Source of the DNA: Streptomyces sp. S.PNR 29
GTDB taxonomy: Bacteria; Actinomycetota; Actinomycetes; Streptomycetales; Streptomycetaceae
Length of the DNA stretch: 64,000 nucleotides
Direction: 5' to 3'
Assembly (NCBI RefSeq): GCF_030386795.1
Contig: NZ_JANUQM010000021.1
Span: 91,816 to 155,815 of the forward strand
Shown here: piece by piece, positions 42,725-51,102 of the stretch
Layout: every line of letters starts with the position of its first letter
How positions within the stretch are numbered: the stretch's first letter is position 1
Position numbers and translations under genes: made by a program
Notes under the pieces: generated by a model
Told to the model about the DNA's origin: nothing
Database searches by the model: none
What the model saw: only the letters and a program-made list of their open reading frames with translations

Positions 42725-43231
42725 TCAGGCAGTCACGTCGGCGGGTGCGGGCGTGCACCGGGCCGAGTGCGCCGAGTGCATCGGCATCTCGGTCAGCCCC
42801 GGGTAGTAGATGTGCAGGCTGACCGCCGGTTCCAGCGCGTCGTTGACCACCTCGTGCACGTACCCCGGCGCGAACACCCGCTGCGCGCCGGCGCCCAGGG
42901 CGCGTGTGCCCCGCTCGGTGCGCTCGGTCAGGGTGCCGTCGAGGACGGTCAGCACGCCGGAGGAGCGGCCGTGGTCGTGCAGCCCGCTGCCCTGTCCGGG
43001 CACCCAGGACAGCAGCCAGACCTCGTAGCCCGGGCCGGTGCGCAGCCGGTGGTACCAGCGCGTCGTGGCGTCGTACTGGACGAGGTGCTCCCACTGGGAG
43101 CGGTCGGCGGCGATGGAGCGGGCCAGACCGGCGAACTCGGCGACGGTGGCCGGGTGCTCGCGCGGGGCTTGGAGGAGGTGCGGGACTTCAAGGATGTCGC
43201 CGGCGATCTGCAGGTCGCTGTCGCTGTTCAT
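42725..43231 (-). CDS. Cysteine dioxygenase family protein
   Basis: This 168-residue cupin oxidises cysteine (or a related thiol) to the sulphinate using Fe(II) and O2. The iron ligands are H85 and H87 (GLHDHGRSSG) and H126 (PGYVHEVVN), the facial triad of bacterial cysteine dioxygenases. The last 15 residues (MHSAHSARCTPAPAD) are variable. The ATG at 43231 is the family-like start; the frame stays open upstream but that part is not homologous. A leader peptide rich in cysteine lies 154 bp upstream on the same strand, suggesting control by cysteine supply. Confidence 0.92.
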   Translation of the reverse strand: MNSDSDLQIAGDILEVPHLLQAPREHPATVAEFAGLARSIAADRSQWEHLVQYDATTRWYHRLRTGPGYEVWLLSWVPGQGSGLHDHGRSSGVLTVLDGTLTERTERGTRALGAGAQRVFAPGYVHEVVNDALEPAVSLHIYYPGLTEMPMHSAHSARCTPAPADVTA

Positions 43232-43385
43232 GGGGTGCGGTGGTTCCTCGGCGGAAGAGTGTGGGGGATGGCTGGGTGTCGCTGGCCGTCCGCCCGGGTC
43301 GCGGGAGACGGGGGTGCCCTGGTGCGGGCGCGGGGAACAAGCAGCCGAGTCGCGTGGACTCAGGAGCAGCCGGAGCGCGTTGGGC

Positions 43386-43478
43386 TCAACAGCTGGGACA
43401 GCAACAGCTACAGCGAGCGCGGGCAGCACCGCGGGACCCGGCGGTGCGGGTCGTGGTGAGTGCCAAGTTCGCGAGCAT
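43386..43478 (-). CDS. Cysteine-rich leader peptide upstream of cysteine dioxygenase
   Basis: A 30-codon open frame on the coding strand starts MLANLALTTTRTAGS and ends RCSCCCPSC, with five Cys codons in the last eight. Four of the five are TGT, a rare codon in this genome, where TGC is normal. TTGACA and TGTCCT with a 17-bp spacer end seven bases before the ATG, so the transcript could begin at this codon. This matches the layout of attenuator peptides that sense charged cysteinyl-tRNA. A 13-codon frame in the same phase (MSHIPGVELTVKV, preceded by GAGGTGA) ends just upstream at 43499 and overlaps the proposed promoter. Confidence 0.65.
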   Translation of the reverse strand: MLANLALTTTRTAGSRGAARARCSCCCPSC

Positions 43479-43485
43479 GCCCACA

Positions 43486-43514
43486 AGGACACCGGTTCAC
43501 ACCTTCACTGTCAA
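43486..43514 (-). promoter_or_regulatory. Promoter of the leader peptide-cysteine dioxygenase unit
   Basis: On the minus strand, perfect TTGACA (43509-43514), 17-bp spacer, TGTCCT (43486-43491). The expected transcription start is at or next to the leader peptide ATG (43478). Confidence 0.55.
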
Positions 43515-43842
43515 CTCGACGCCCGGTATGTGGGACATGGTTCACCTCATCCGGTTGGTCTTTTAGGTGAAAGGTTTGTGCAGCCGGTTTCCGGGACACA
43601 TGGCGTGCCACCGGGCGCACGAGCGTCGTTGCGTTCCTGTGATCCGACTGTGATCCGGTTCGCTTCGGAGCGCGTGCCGCAACGAGATCGAACTGCCGGG
43701 CGTCCTTTTCCGTACAGGCTCTGTGCGGGGCCGACGGCCCTCCCGGGCCTCGTCCGTGTGTCAAGGTTTAGGGTGATTTGAACACTTTCCGCACGGGCTT
43801 GGTTCCGCAGAGTGAATAAGGGGCTCAATAGCAGATCTCGGC

Positions 43843-43872
43843 TTGACTCGCCCGGAGCAGCACACTTGTAAT
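43843..43872 (+). promoter_or_regulatory. whiB promoter candidate
   Basis: TTGACT (43843-43848), 18-bp spacer, TGTAAT (43867-43872), about 75 bp before the whiB ATG. From the literature whiB has two promoters; a second could lie upstream. The region 43515-43842 holds no gene I can support and is less GC-rich than average, as expected for a complex developmental promoter. Confidence 0.55.
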
Positions 43873-43945
43873 TTCACTCGTGTCGTTCAGCCGCGATCGG
43901 TAACGGCAACATCACGGGGACGCGAAAGACTGACGAGGGGCGCAC

Positions 43946-44209
43946 ATGACCGAGCTGGTGCAGCAACTGCTGGTCGACGACGCGGACGAGGAACTCGGCT
44001 GGCAGGAGCGCGCGCTGTGCGCCCAGACCGACCCCGAGTCCTTCTTTCCCGAGAAGGGCGGTTCCACCCGTGAGGCCAAGAAGGTCTGCCTTGCCTGTGA
44101 AGTCCGCTCCGAGTGCCTTGAGTACGCCCTCGCCAACGACGAGCGCTTCGGCATCTGGGGCGGCCTGTCCGAGCGGGAACGCCGCCGGCTGAAGAAGGCC
44201 GCCGTCTGA
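43946..44209 (+). CDS. whiB: WhiB, sporulation regulator with iron-sulphur cluster
   Basis: This 87-residue founding member of the Wbl family, needed with WhiA for sporulation septation in Streptomyces, has four cluster-binding cysteines at positions 25, 48, 51 and 57 (C-x22-C-x2-C-x5-C). The GIWGG turn is at 69-73 and a basic C-terminal tail (ERERRRLKKAAV) contacts DNA. The sequence agrees with the S. coelicolor protein as I remember it. GAGGGG precedes the ATG. The gene stands alone between divergent cysteine dioxygenase and the large glycosyltransferase gene. Confidence 0.98.
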   Translation: MTELVQQLLVDDADEELGWQERALCAQTDPESFFPEKGGSTREAKKVCLACEVRSECLEYALANDERFGIWGGLSERERRRLKKAAV

Positions 44210-44234
44210 ACGTCCGAAACCGAACGGCACGACG

Positions 44235-44281
44235 GACGTCGGCACGGACCGACGTCGGCACGGGCTGACGAGGCACGGACT
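44235..44281. repeat. Three 15-16 bp tandem repeats downstream of whiB
   Basis: GACGTCGGCACGGACC (44235-44250), GACGTCGGCACGGGCT (44251-44266) and GACGAGGCACGGACT (44267-44281) follow each other in the gap between whiB and the glycosyltransferase gene. They may be binding sites or a simple expansion. Confidence 0.65.
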
Positions 44282-44433
44282 GACGCGCGTACGGCCCGTC
44301 GCCGGTGGTTGTCCACAGGCGGCGGGCCGCCGTGTTGGGCAGCCGATAGTGTGGTCGCTCGTCCGAGACGCCCCGCTGCCCCCCGCGGGCACAGGCGTCC
44401 ACCACAGTCCACCGAACCGGGGCCCGTACCTCG

Positions 44434-47400
44434 ATGTCCGTGCACAGCCACACGGCAGCCCATCACGACACAGCTGCCACACCTGAGTTCCCGCGTCATG
44501 TGGTGACCGCGGTCCTCGTCTCCCACGACGGCGCCCGCTGGCTGCCCGACGCGCTCGCCGGGCTGCTCGGCCAGGAGCGCCCCGTTCAGTACGTCATGGC
44601 GGCCGACACCGGCAGCGCGGACGACTCCGCCCGGCTGGTCACCGAAGCCCTCGGCGACGACCGCGTGCTGCACCTGGCCCGGCGCACCGGCTTCGGCCAG
44701 GCCGTCGAGGAGGCCAACCGCACCGCCCCGGTCCTCACCCCGGACGAGCTGCCGTACCTGAAGCGCCCGAGCGGCTGGGACCCCGTCACGCGCACGTGGC
44801 GCGACGACGCCTACGACATGCCCGAGCTCCCGCACGGGGAGCCGGTGCAGTGGTTGTGGCTGCTGCACGACGACAGCGCCCCCGAACCCGACGCCCTCGC
44901 CCAGCTGCTGCGTGTCGTCGAGAATGAGTACGAGCTGGGGCGTGACGACGTGGCCGCCGTCGGCCCCAAGCTCCGCGGCTGGTACGACCGCCGGCAGCTG
45001 CTGGAGGTCGGCGTCACCATCGCCAACTCCGGCCGCCGCTGGACCGGCCTGGACCGCCGCGAACAGGACCAGGGCCAGCACGACCACGTCCGGCCGGTGC
45101 TCTCGGTGTCCACCGCCGGCATGCTGGTCCGGCGCGACGTCTTCGAACAGCTCGGCGGCTTCGACCGGCGACTGCCCCTGATGCGGGACGACGTCGACCT
45201 GTGCTGGCGCGCGCACGCCGCCGGGTACCGCGTCCTCGCCGCCCCCGAAGCGGTCGTACGCCACGCCGAGGCGGCCTCCCGTGAGCGCCGCACCGTCGAC
45301 TGCGCGGGCCGCACCACCGCCTCCCCGCACAAGGTCGACAAGGCCGGCGCCGTCTACACCCTGCTCGTCAACACGCGTACGGCCGTGCTGCCCTGGGTGC
45401 TGCTGCGGATCGTGCTCGGCACGCTGCTGAGGACCCTCGCCTACCTCGTCGGCAAGGTCCCCGGACAGGCCGTCGACGAGATCCGGGGCCTGCTGAGCGT
45501 GCTGCTGCGGCCCGAGCGGATCATCGCGGGGCGGCGCAGCCGGGGCCGCCCGCAGATCGACAAGGGCGAACTGCGGGCGCTGTTCCCGCCGCCCGGCGCG
45601 ACCATCCGCGTCACCGTCGAACAGGTCGCGAGCAACCTCGTCGGCCGCTCCGACCCCGAAGTGGCCTCCGGTGCGGGACGGCACGGCGGCGCGGTCGAGT
45701 CCGGGCCCGGCGGCGACGACGCGGACTTCCTGGAGATCGAGCAGTTCGCCCGCCTCAAGCGCATCGCCCGCAAGCCCGGCCCGGTGCTCTTCCTGGTGCT
45801 CCTGCTCGTCTCCCTGGTCGCCTGCCGCGGGCTCCTCGGCGGCGGCGCGCTCGCGGGCGGCGCCCTGCTGCCCGCCCCGGCCGACGCCGGTGACCTGTGG
45901 TCGCGCTATCTGGACTCCTGGCACGCCGTGGGGGCCGGGGGCACCGCCTCCGCCCCGCCGTACCTCGCGATCGTGGCCATGCTGGCCTCCCTGCTGCTCG
46001 GCTCGACCGGGCTCGCCGTCACGGTCCTGCTGGTCTGCTCGGTGCCGCTGGCCGGCTTCACCGCGTACTTCGCCTCCCGCCCGCTGGTCACCTCCCGCCT
46101 CCTGCGCGCGTGGGCGGCCGTCGTCTACGCCTTCCTGCCCGCCGCCACCGGCGCGCTCGCCGGCGGCCGTATCGGCACCGCCGTGCTGGCCGTGCTGCTG
46201 CCGCTCCTCGCCCGCGCGGGCATCGCGGCAAGCGGACTCGCGACCGCCTCGGGCGCGCGCGGCAGTTGGCGTGCCACCTGGGCCTATGCGCTGCTGCTGA
46301 CGATCACCACCGCGTTCACGCCGATCGTGTGGCCCGTCGCACTGGTCCTGGGGATCGGGGTGCTGGCCCTGCGCCGCGCCGACATCACCGCCTACGGCCT
46401 GCGCTTCCTGGCCCAGCTGGGCACGCCGCTGCTGATCCTGGCGCCCTGGTCGCTCACGCTGCTCCCGTTCGGCTTCTTCGACGAGGCCGGGCTGGCGTAC
46501 GGCTCCTCGGCCGCCTCCGCCCTCGACCTGCTCGGCGCGAGCCCCGGCGGCCCCGGGACGGTCAGCGGGCTGATGCTCATCGGCATCGTGCTGGCCGCGC
46601 TCGCCGCCCTGCTGCGCTCCGATCGGCAGACGGAGATCTGGACGGCCTGGGCGGTGACCCTGGTGGGCCTCGTCTTCGCCGTCCTGTCCAACAACTCGAC
46701 CTGGGCCGGGCCCGCGACCCTCGTCTACGGCATCGCCCTGCTGTGCGCCGCCGCCCTCGGCGCCGACGGGGCACGCGCGCGCGTGGCCGAGCAGAGCTTC
46801 GGCTGGCGCCAGCCGGTGGCCGCGCTGATCGCCTTCTCCTCGGCCGCGGGCCCGCTGCTCGTCGCCGCGGGCTGGATGATCCGTGGCGCCGACGGGCCGC
46901 TGGAGCGCCGCGACCCGACCCAGGTGCCCGCCTTCGTCGCCGAGGAGAGCGGCACCCAGGACCAGGCCCGCACGCTCGTCCTCGACAGCGACTCCACCGC
47001 CCATGTCGGCTACATGCTGGTGCGCGGCTCCGGGGCGCGGATGGGGGACGGTGAACTCGCCGCGGTGGACGGCGAGAACGCCAAGCTCGACAAGGTGGTC
47101 GCCAACCTCGTCGCCGGCTCCGGCGCCGACCAGGCCGACCAGCTCGGCGGCTTCGCCGTGCGCTATGTCCTCGTCCACAAGGGCGCGCCCCGCCAGGTGA
47201 CCCGGGTTCTGGACGCCACGCCCGGACTGAGCCGGCTCAGCCAGCAGGACGGCAGCGCGTTGTGGCGGGTGGACCAGGAGGTCGCCCGGGCGACCATTGT
47301 GGCGGGTTCGGATTCCGCTTCCGGTTCGGCTTCGAGGACCGGCTCCGGGGCTGGTGAGCCGCAGGCCGTCGCCGCCGGGCCCGTCGAGATCCACACCACG

Positions 47401-48129
47401 ATCCCCGCCGGCTCCGATGGGCGCGTGCTGCGCCTTGCCGACTCCGCCGCCGAGGGCTGGACGGCCACCCTGGACGGCAAGCCGCTCACCCCCACCACGG
47501 TCGACGGCTGGGCCCAGGGCTTCGAACTGCCCGCCAGCGGCGGGAAACTGGACGTCACCTACGACGACCCGGTCGGTCACACCGTCTGGCTGTGGGCGCA
47601 GGGCTTCCTCGCCGTCGTCCTCGTCGTGCTCGCCCTGCCCGGCCGGCGCCGCGACATCGACGACGACCTGCCCGAGGAGCCGGCGGTTCCGGCGCAGGCC
47701 GTCGCCGGGGAGGGCCGCAGGGCCCGCCGTCTGCGGGCGCAGGCGGAGGCCGAAGAGGCGGCGCGGGCCGAGGAGTCCCCGGCCCCTGTGCAGGAGGAGA
47801 CGCCGGTGGCGGTGCCGCAGCAGGGCTACGGAGACTGGGAGGCGGCGGGTTACGCGGGTGCGGAGTACGGCGGCTACGGCGGCGAGCCGTACCAGGGCGC
47901 CGGCCAGCAGTATCCGGCGGGCGCGTACGGGCAGCCCTATCAGGCGGATCCGTACCAGGCGGACCCTTATCAGGGCGGCCGGTACGACCCGTATGCCTAC
48001 GGCGGCCAGTCCCAGCCGGGGACGTACGACCAGACGTACCAGCAGGGGCAGCAGGGGTACGACGGCACGTACGACCCGGAGCAGCCGCCCCCGCACGGCA
48101 GTGAGCGTCCCGACGGGAGTCAGCAGTGA
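44434..48129 (+). CDS. Large membrane-bound family 2 glycosyltransferase
   Basis: This 1231-residue protein has an N-terminal GT-A domain (about 22-310; TAVLVSHDGARWLPDALAGL, LLHDDSAPEPDAL, GGFDRRLPLMRDDVDLCWR). A long membrane region (about 310-330, then 450-830) carries a dozen or so helices. An extracytoplasmic domain (about 830-1055) and a last helix precede a cytoplasmic tail. The final 90 residues are a repetitive Tyr/Gln/Gly/Pro sequence (PYQADPYQADPYQGG). The design recalls the actinobacterial galactofuranosyl- or arabinofuranosyl-type envelope glycosyltransferases, but the sugar is not known. The gene is coupled to the next one by a GTGA overlap. Confidence 0.9.
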   Translation: MSVHSHTAAHHDTAATPEFPRHVVTAVLVSHDGARWLPDALAGLLGQERPVQYVMAADTGSADDSARLVTEALGDDRVLHLARRTGFGQAVEEANRTAPVLTPDELPYLKRPSGWDPVTRTWRDDAYDMPELPHGEPVQWLWLLHDDSAPEPDALAQLLRVVENEYELGRDDVAAVGPKLRGWYDRRQLLEVGVTIANSGRRWTGLDRREQDQGQHDHVRPVLSVSTAGMLVRRDVFEQLGGFDRRLPLMRDDVDLCWRAHAAGYRVLAAPEAVVRHAEAASRERRTVDCAGRTTASPHKVDKAGAVYTLLVNTRTAVLPWVLLRIVLGTLLRTLAYLVGKVPGQAVDEIRGLLSVLLRPERIIAGRRSRGRPQIDKGELRALFPPPGATIRVTVEQVASNLVGRSDPEVASGAGRHGGAVESGPGGDDADFLEIEQFARLKRIARKPGPVLFLVLLLVSLVACRGLLGGGALAGGALLPAPADAGDLWSRYLDSWHAVGAGGTASAPPYLAIVAMLASLLLGSTGLAVTVLLVCSVPLAGFTAYFASRPLVTSRLLRAWAAVVYAFLPAATGALAGGRIGTAVLAVLLPLLARAGIAASGLATASGARGSWRATWAYALLLTITTAFTPIVWPVALVLGIGVLALRRADITAYGLRFLAQLGTPLLILAPWSLTLLPFGFFDEAGLAYGSSAASALDLLGASPGGPGTVSGLMLIGIVLAALAALLRSDRQTEIWTAWAVTLVGLVFAVLSNNSTWAGPATLVYGIALLCAAALGADGARARVAEQSFGWRQPVAALIAFSSAAGPLLVAAGWMIRGADGPLERRDPTQVPAFVAEESGTQDQARTLVLDSDSTAHVGYMLVRGSGARMGDGELAAVDGENAKLDKVVANLVAGSGADQADQLGGFAVRYVLVHKGAPRQVTRVLDATPGLSRLSQQDGSALWRVDQEVARATIVAGSDSASGSASRTGSGAGEPQAVAAGPVEIHTTIPAGSDGRVLRLADSAAEGWTATLDGKPLTPTTVDGWAQGFELPASGGKLDVTYDDPVGHTVWLWAQGFLAVVLVVLALPGRRRDIDDDLPEEPAVPAQAVAGEGRRARRLRAQAEAEEAARAEESPAPVQEETPVAVPQQGYGDWEAAGYAGAEYGGYGGEPYQGAGQQYPAGAYGQPYQADPYQADPYQGGRYDPYAYGGQSQPGTYDQTYQQGQQGYDGTYDPEQPPPHGSERPDGSQQ

Positions 48130-49658
48130 ACCGCACCACCCTGTCCCTCATCGCGGGCGCGACCGCGCTCGCCGCCGTCACCGGGTTCGCGGCGCTCAGC
48201 ACGCCGGACGCCCCCGGTGTGTCCGGGGCCAAGGCCGCCGCCCAGCTGCCCGTGGAGCGCACGAGCCTGCTGTGCCCGTCGCCGAGCACCTCCGACCTCG
48301 CCGAGACCTCGTACACATCGTTCACGCCTGTCGTGAAGGGAACGGGGAGCGGTGGCAAGGCCGAACTCCAGTCCGCGGTGGAGCAGTCGGCGGACGGGGC
48401 GGGGGACGCGTCGGGTGACGGGAAGGGCGACGGGAAGGGCGACGGGAAAGGCGAGAAGCAGAACGACAAGCCCGCCCTGGAGCCCAAGGAGCCCGGCACC
48501 CCGGTCACCGGGGACAGCTCCGGGGGCGACGCGCCCGCGCTGATCGGTACGGCGGAGGGGCGGTTCGCGCCCGGCTGGACCGTCCAGGAGACCACGGAGG
48601 TCGCCGCTGGGACCGGTCGGGGACTGCAGGGCGTCAACTGCACCGCGCCGGACACGGAGTTCTGGTTCCCGGGAGCGAGTACGGCGGCCGACCGCACGGA
48701 CTATGTGCATCTGACGAACCCCGATGACTCCGCCGCCGTGGTGGACATCGAGCTGTACGGCAAGGACGGCGCTGTGAAGTCCACGGTGGGGGAGGGCATC
48801 ACGGTGCAGCCGCACGCCAGTGAGCCGGTCCTGCTGTCCACGCTGACCGACGAGCAGCAGGACAACCTCACCGTGCACGTCAGCGTCCGCAGCGGACGGG
48901 TCGGGGCCTCGGTGCAGGCCCTGGACGACAAGCTCGGCGGCGACTGGCTGGCCGCCTCCACGGACCCGGCGAGCAGTCTGGTGCTGCCGGGCATCCCCAA
49001 GGACGCCACGGCCGTGCGGCTCGTGCTGTTCACGCCGGGTGACGCCGACGCGGATCTGAAGGTGCGGCTCGCTTCGCCGTCGGGTCTGATCACGCCCGCC
49101 GGGCACGAGACGGTGCATGTGAAGGCGGGCATGACGACCGCCGTCGACCTCGGCGACCTCACGCGCGGTGAGGCGGGGTCCCTGGTGCTGACGCCTACGG
49201 ACCAGGCCGTGCCGGTCGTCGCCGCGCTGCGGGTGGTGCGGGGCAAGGGTGCCAAGCAGGAGACGGCGTTCATCCCGGCCACCAGCCCGGTCCGGGCGCG
49301 GGCGACGTCGGCCGACAACAGCGGCAAGGGCTCGACCCTGTCCCTGGCCGCCGTCGGCCGCACCGCGAAGGTCAAGGTCACGGCCTCGGCGGGCAGCGAG
49401 GGCGGTTCGGCGGTGTCGAAGACGTACACGATCAGGAGCGGTACGACCCAGGACGTCGACGCACCGGTCCCCAGCGGCCTGAAGGGCACGTACGCGCTGA
49501 CGGTGGAGCCCCTGTCGGGCGGGCCGGTGTACGCGGCCCGCACGCTGGCGGCGACGGAGGACGGCATACCGGGCTTCACCGTGCAGACGCTGCCGGACGA
49601 CCGGGGGACGGTGGCTGTGCCGGAGGCGGAGGAGGACTTGTCGGTGCTGCAGAAGTAG
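48126..49658 (+). CDS. DUF5719 family exported protein
   Basis: This 510-residue protein has an N-terminal signal anchor (about 5-25), a low-complexity stretch with GDGKGDGKGDGKG near residue 100, and a long beta-rich exported region with two cysteines in the first 180 residues. DUF5719 proteins are found next to the large glycosyltransferase in actinobacteria and probably work with it on the outer face of the membrane; the activity is unknown. The GTG start overlaps the glycosyltransferase stop, giving coupled translation. Confidence 0.85.
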   Translation: MNRTTLSLIAGATALAAVTGFAALSTPDAPGVSGAKAAAQLPVERTSLLCPSPSTSDLAETSYTSFTPVVKGTGSGGKAELQSAVEQSADGAGDASGDGKGDGKGDGKGEKQNDKPALEPKEPGTPVTGDSSGGDAPALIGTAEGRFAPGWTVQETTEVAAGTGRGLQGVNCTAPDTEFWFPGASTAADRTDYVHLTNPDDSAAVVDIELYGKDGAVKSTVGEGITVQPHASEPVLLSTLTDEQQDNLTVHVSVRSGRVGASVQALDDKLGGDWLAASTDPASSLVLPGIPKDATAVRLVLFTPGDADADLKVRLASPSGLITPAGHETVHVKAGMTTAVDLGDLTRGEAGSLVLTPTDQAVPVVAALRVVRGKGAKQETAFIPATSPVRARATSADNSGKGSTLSLAAVGRTAKVKVTASAGSEGGSAVSKTYTIRSGTTQDVDAPVPSGLKGTYALTVEPLSGGPVYAARTLAATEDGIPGFTVQTLPDDRGTVAVPEAEEDLSVLQK

Positions 49659-49792
49659 GCCGGCGCCCGGGGCCGGGTGCGTCCGGCCGCGGGCTTGCGT
49701 GCCGCGCACCGCAACGCCGGGCGCCTCGCGAACCCCGCAGCGCACACGCGCCCCGAGCCGCAGCACCCGGCGTTCACCGGTAGCCCGTCGGC

Positions 49793-50245
49793 TCAGTCCT
49801 CCCCGTACCGCGGATCCACCGTCTCCGGTGTCAGCCCCAGCAACTCGGCGACCTGCTCGACGACGACCTCGTGCACGAGCGCAGCCCGCTCATCGCGCCC
49901 CTTGGTACGGATCTCGACCGGCCGCCGGTAGACGACCACCCGCGCGGGACGGCCCTCACGCGCCGGAACCGTGCCGCCCAGCGGAACCGCCTCGTCGTTC
50001 CAGACCCGCCCGGGCCCGTCCAACCGCGGCACCTCAAGCACGAGGAAGTCGATGTCGGCCAGCTGCGGCCACCGTCGCTCCAGCCGCTCCACGGAGTCCT
50101 GCACCAGGTCCGCGAACGCGTCGGCGCGGCTCGCGGCGAGCGGTACCTGGGGCGGTGCGATCGGGCCGCGCATGCCCCGGCCGTGGCGATCACGGCGGCG
50201 GGGCCCGGGGGCGGTGGCACGGGGCGTCACGGGATCGTCCATCAC
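49793..50245 (-). CDS. Metallopeptidase-family protein with altered zincin motif
   Basis: This 150-residue protein resembles the small minimal-gluzincin-like 'metallopeptidase family' proteins (PQLADIDFLVLEVPRLDG; RPVEIRTKGRDERAALVHEVVVEQVAELLGL; DPRYGED). In proteases of this type the helix carries HExxH. Here it reads HEVVVEQ, keeping the first His and Glu but not the second His, so catalysis is doubtful. The N-terminal 30 residues are basic and Pro-rich. The GTG at 50245 directly precedes an ATG and is placed six bases after TACCCT, suggesting a leaderless mRNA. Confidence 0.8.
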   Translation of the reverse strand: MMDDPVTPRATAPGPRRRDRHGRGMRGPIAPPQVPLAASRADAFADLVQDSVERLERRWPQLADIDFLVLEVPRLDGPGRVWNDEAVPLGGTVPAREGRPARVVVYRRPVEIRTKGRDERAALVHEVVVEQVAELLGLTPETVDPRYGED

Positions 50246-50251
50246 TGGTGA

Positions 50252-50257
50252 AGGGTA
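50252..50257 (-). promoter_or_regulatory. -10 box for a leaderless mRNA
   Basis: TACCCT on the minus strand ends six bases before the GTG at 50245, the same spacing and nearly the same sequence as at purK and the response regulator. Confidence 0.45.
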
Positions 50258-50584
50258 GTCCCCGCCGGTTCCGCGCGCCCGGCTCCACGCGGCATATCGG
50301 ACAGCATGGGGCCGACCGGCACGGCATGTCGTGAGATGACCATTCCAGCCAAGGTTGGGCTCGATTCCGTACCTCTCCAGGAGCGTGGATCTCAAGGCAA
50401 ATGACGGCTTTGTGTTGGATCGTGACCGGATCGGGGATCGTTCGGTATCTCGGCAAGCGATGTCCGCCCAGGTCAGCAGAGCGTGGCCGGAGAGGTGTGT
50501 GGGGCGTTTCACAGCACGACACGGTGGAGTGACCTGAGGGAGAGTCGTCGCGGCCCGCTCAAGAGTGCGGTACCGTCCAACATC
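50258..50584. other. Divergent intergenic region
   Basis: No gene is supported. The central part (50340-50470) is relatively AT-rich with repeated GGATCG. TACCGT at 50571-50576 ends eight bases before the DUF3499 start and may be its -10 box. Confidence 0.4.
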
Positions 50585-50959
50585 GTGAGCCCTGTACGTC
50601 GCTGTTCGCGCACCGCCTGCGGCCGTCCCGCCGTCGCGACGCTGACGTACGTCTATGCCGACTCGACCGCGGTCCTCGGCCCGCTCGCCACCTACGCCGA
50701 ACCCCACTGCTACGACCTGTGCGCCGAGCACTCCGAGCGCCTCACCGCCCCGCGCGGCTGGGAGGTCGTCCGGCTCCTCGACGGCTCGGCTCCCGCGCAG
50801 CCCAGCGGTGACGATCTGGAAGCGCTTGCCAACGCGGTGCGTGAAGCGGCCCGGCCCCAGGAGCGTGCCGCGGGAGCCGGTGGCGGGGGGCGTGCGGCCG
50901 ACCCGATGGAGGTCGCGCGGCGCGGGCATCTGCGGGTGCTGCGCTCGCCCGACAACTGA
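50585..50959 (+). CDS. DUF3499 family zinc-ribbon-like protein
   Basis: This 124-residue actinobacterial protein has an N-terminal cysteine/histidine cluster: RRCSRTACGRPA, then HCYDLCAEH, which could bind one zinc. The C-terminal half is Ala/Gly/Arg-rich and probably flexible. DUF3499 is conserved across actinobacteria next to the phosphomannomutase and the metallopeptidase-family gene; its function is unknown. The GTG was chosen as the family start; no clear ribosome site is present, and TACCGT lies eight bases upstream. Confidence 0.88.
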   Translation: MSPVRRCSRTACGRPAVATLTYVYADSTAVLGPLATYAEPHCYDLCAEHSERLTAPRGWEVVRLLDGSAPAQPSGDDLEALANAVREAARPQERAAGAGGGGRAADPMEVARRGHLRVLRSPDN

Positions 50960-51102
50960 CGGATCATTTCTTCTCCTTCCGCTGATGCACGTCTTCTCCT
51001 CCCGCTGATGCACGGCCATTGACGGCTCCTTGGCGCGGACACGACCATTCCGGTACGGCTGCGAGAAGTCGCTTTCGCATGGCGGAATCCGGGGAGGCGC
51101 CC

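Noticed and set aside
43912..48096. A 1394-codon minus-strand frame opposite the large glycosyltransferase
   Set aside because: It is an antisense artefact of GC-rich codon structure; the plus-strand frame has GT2 motifs and transmembrane helices.
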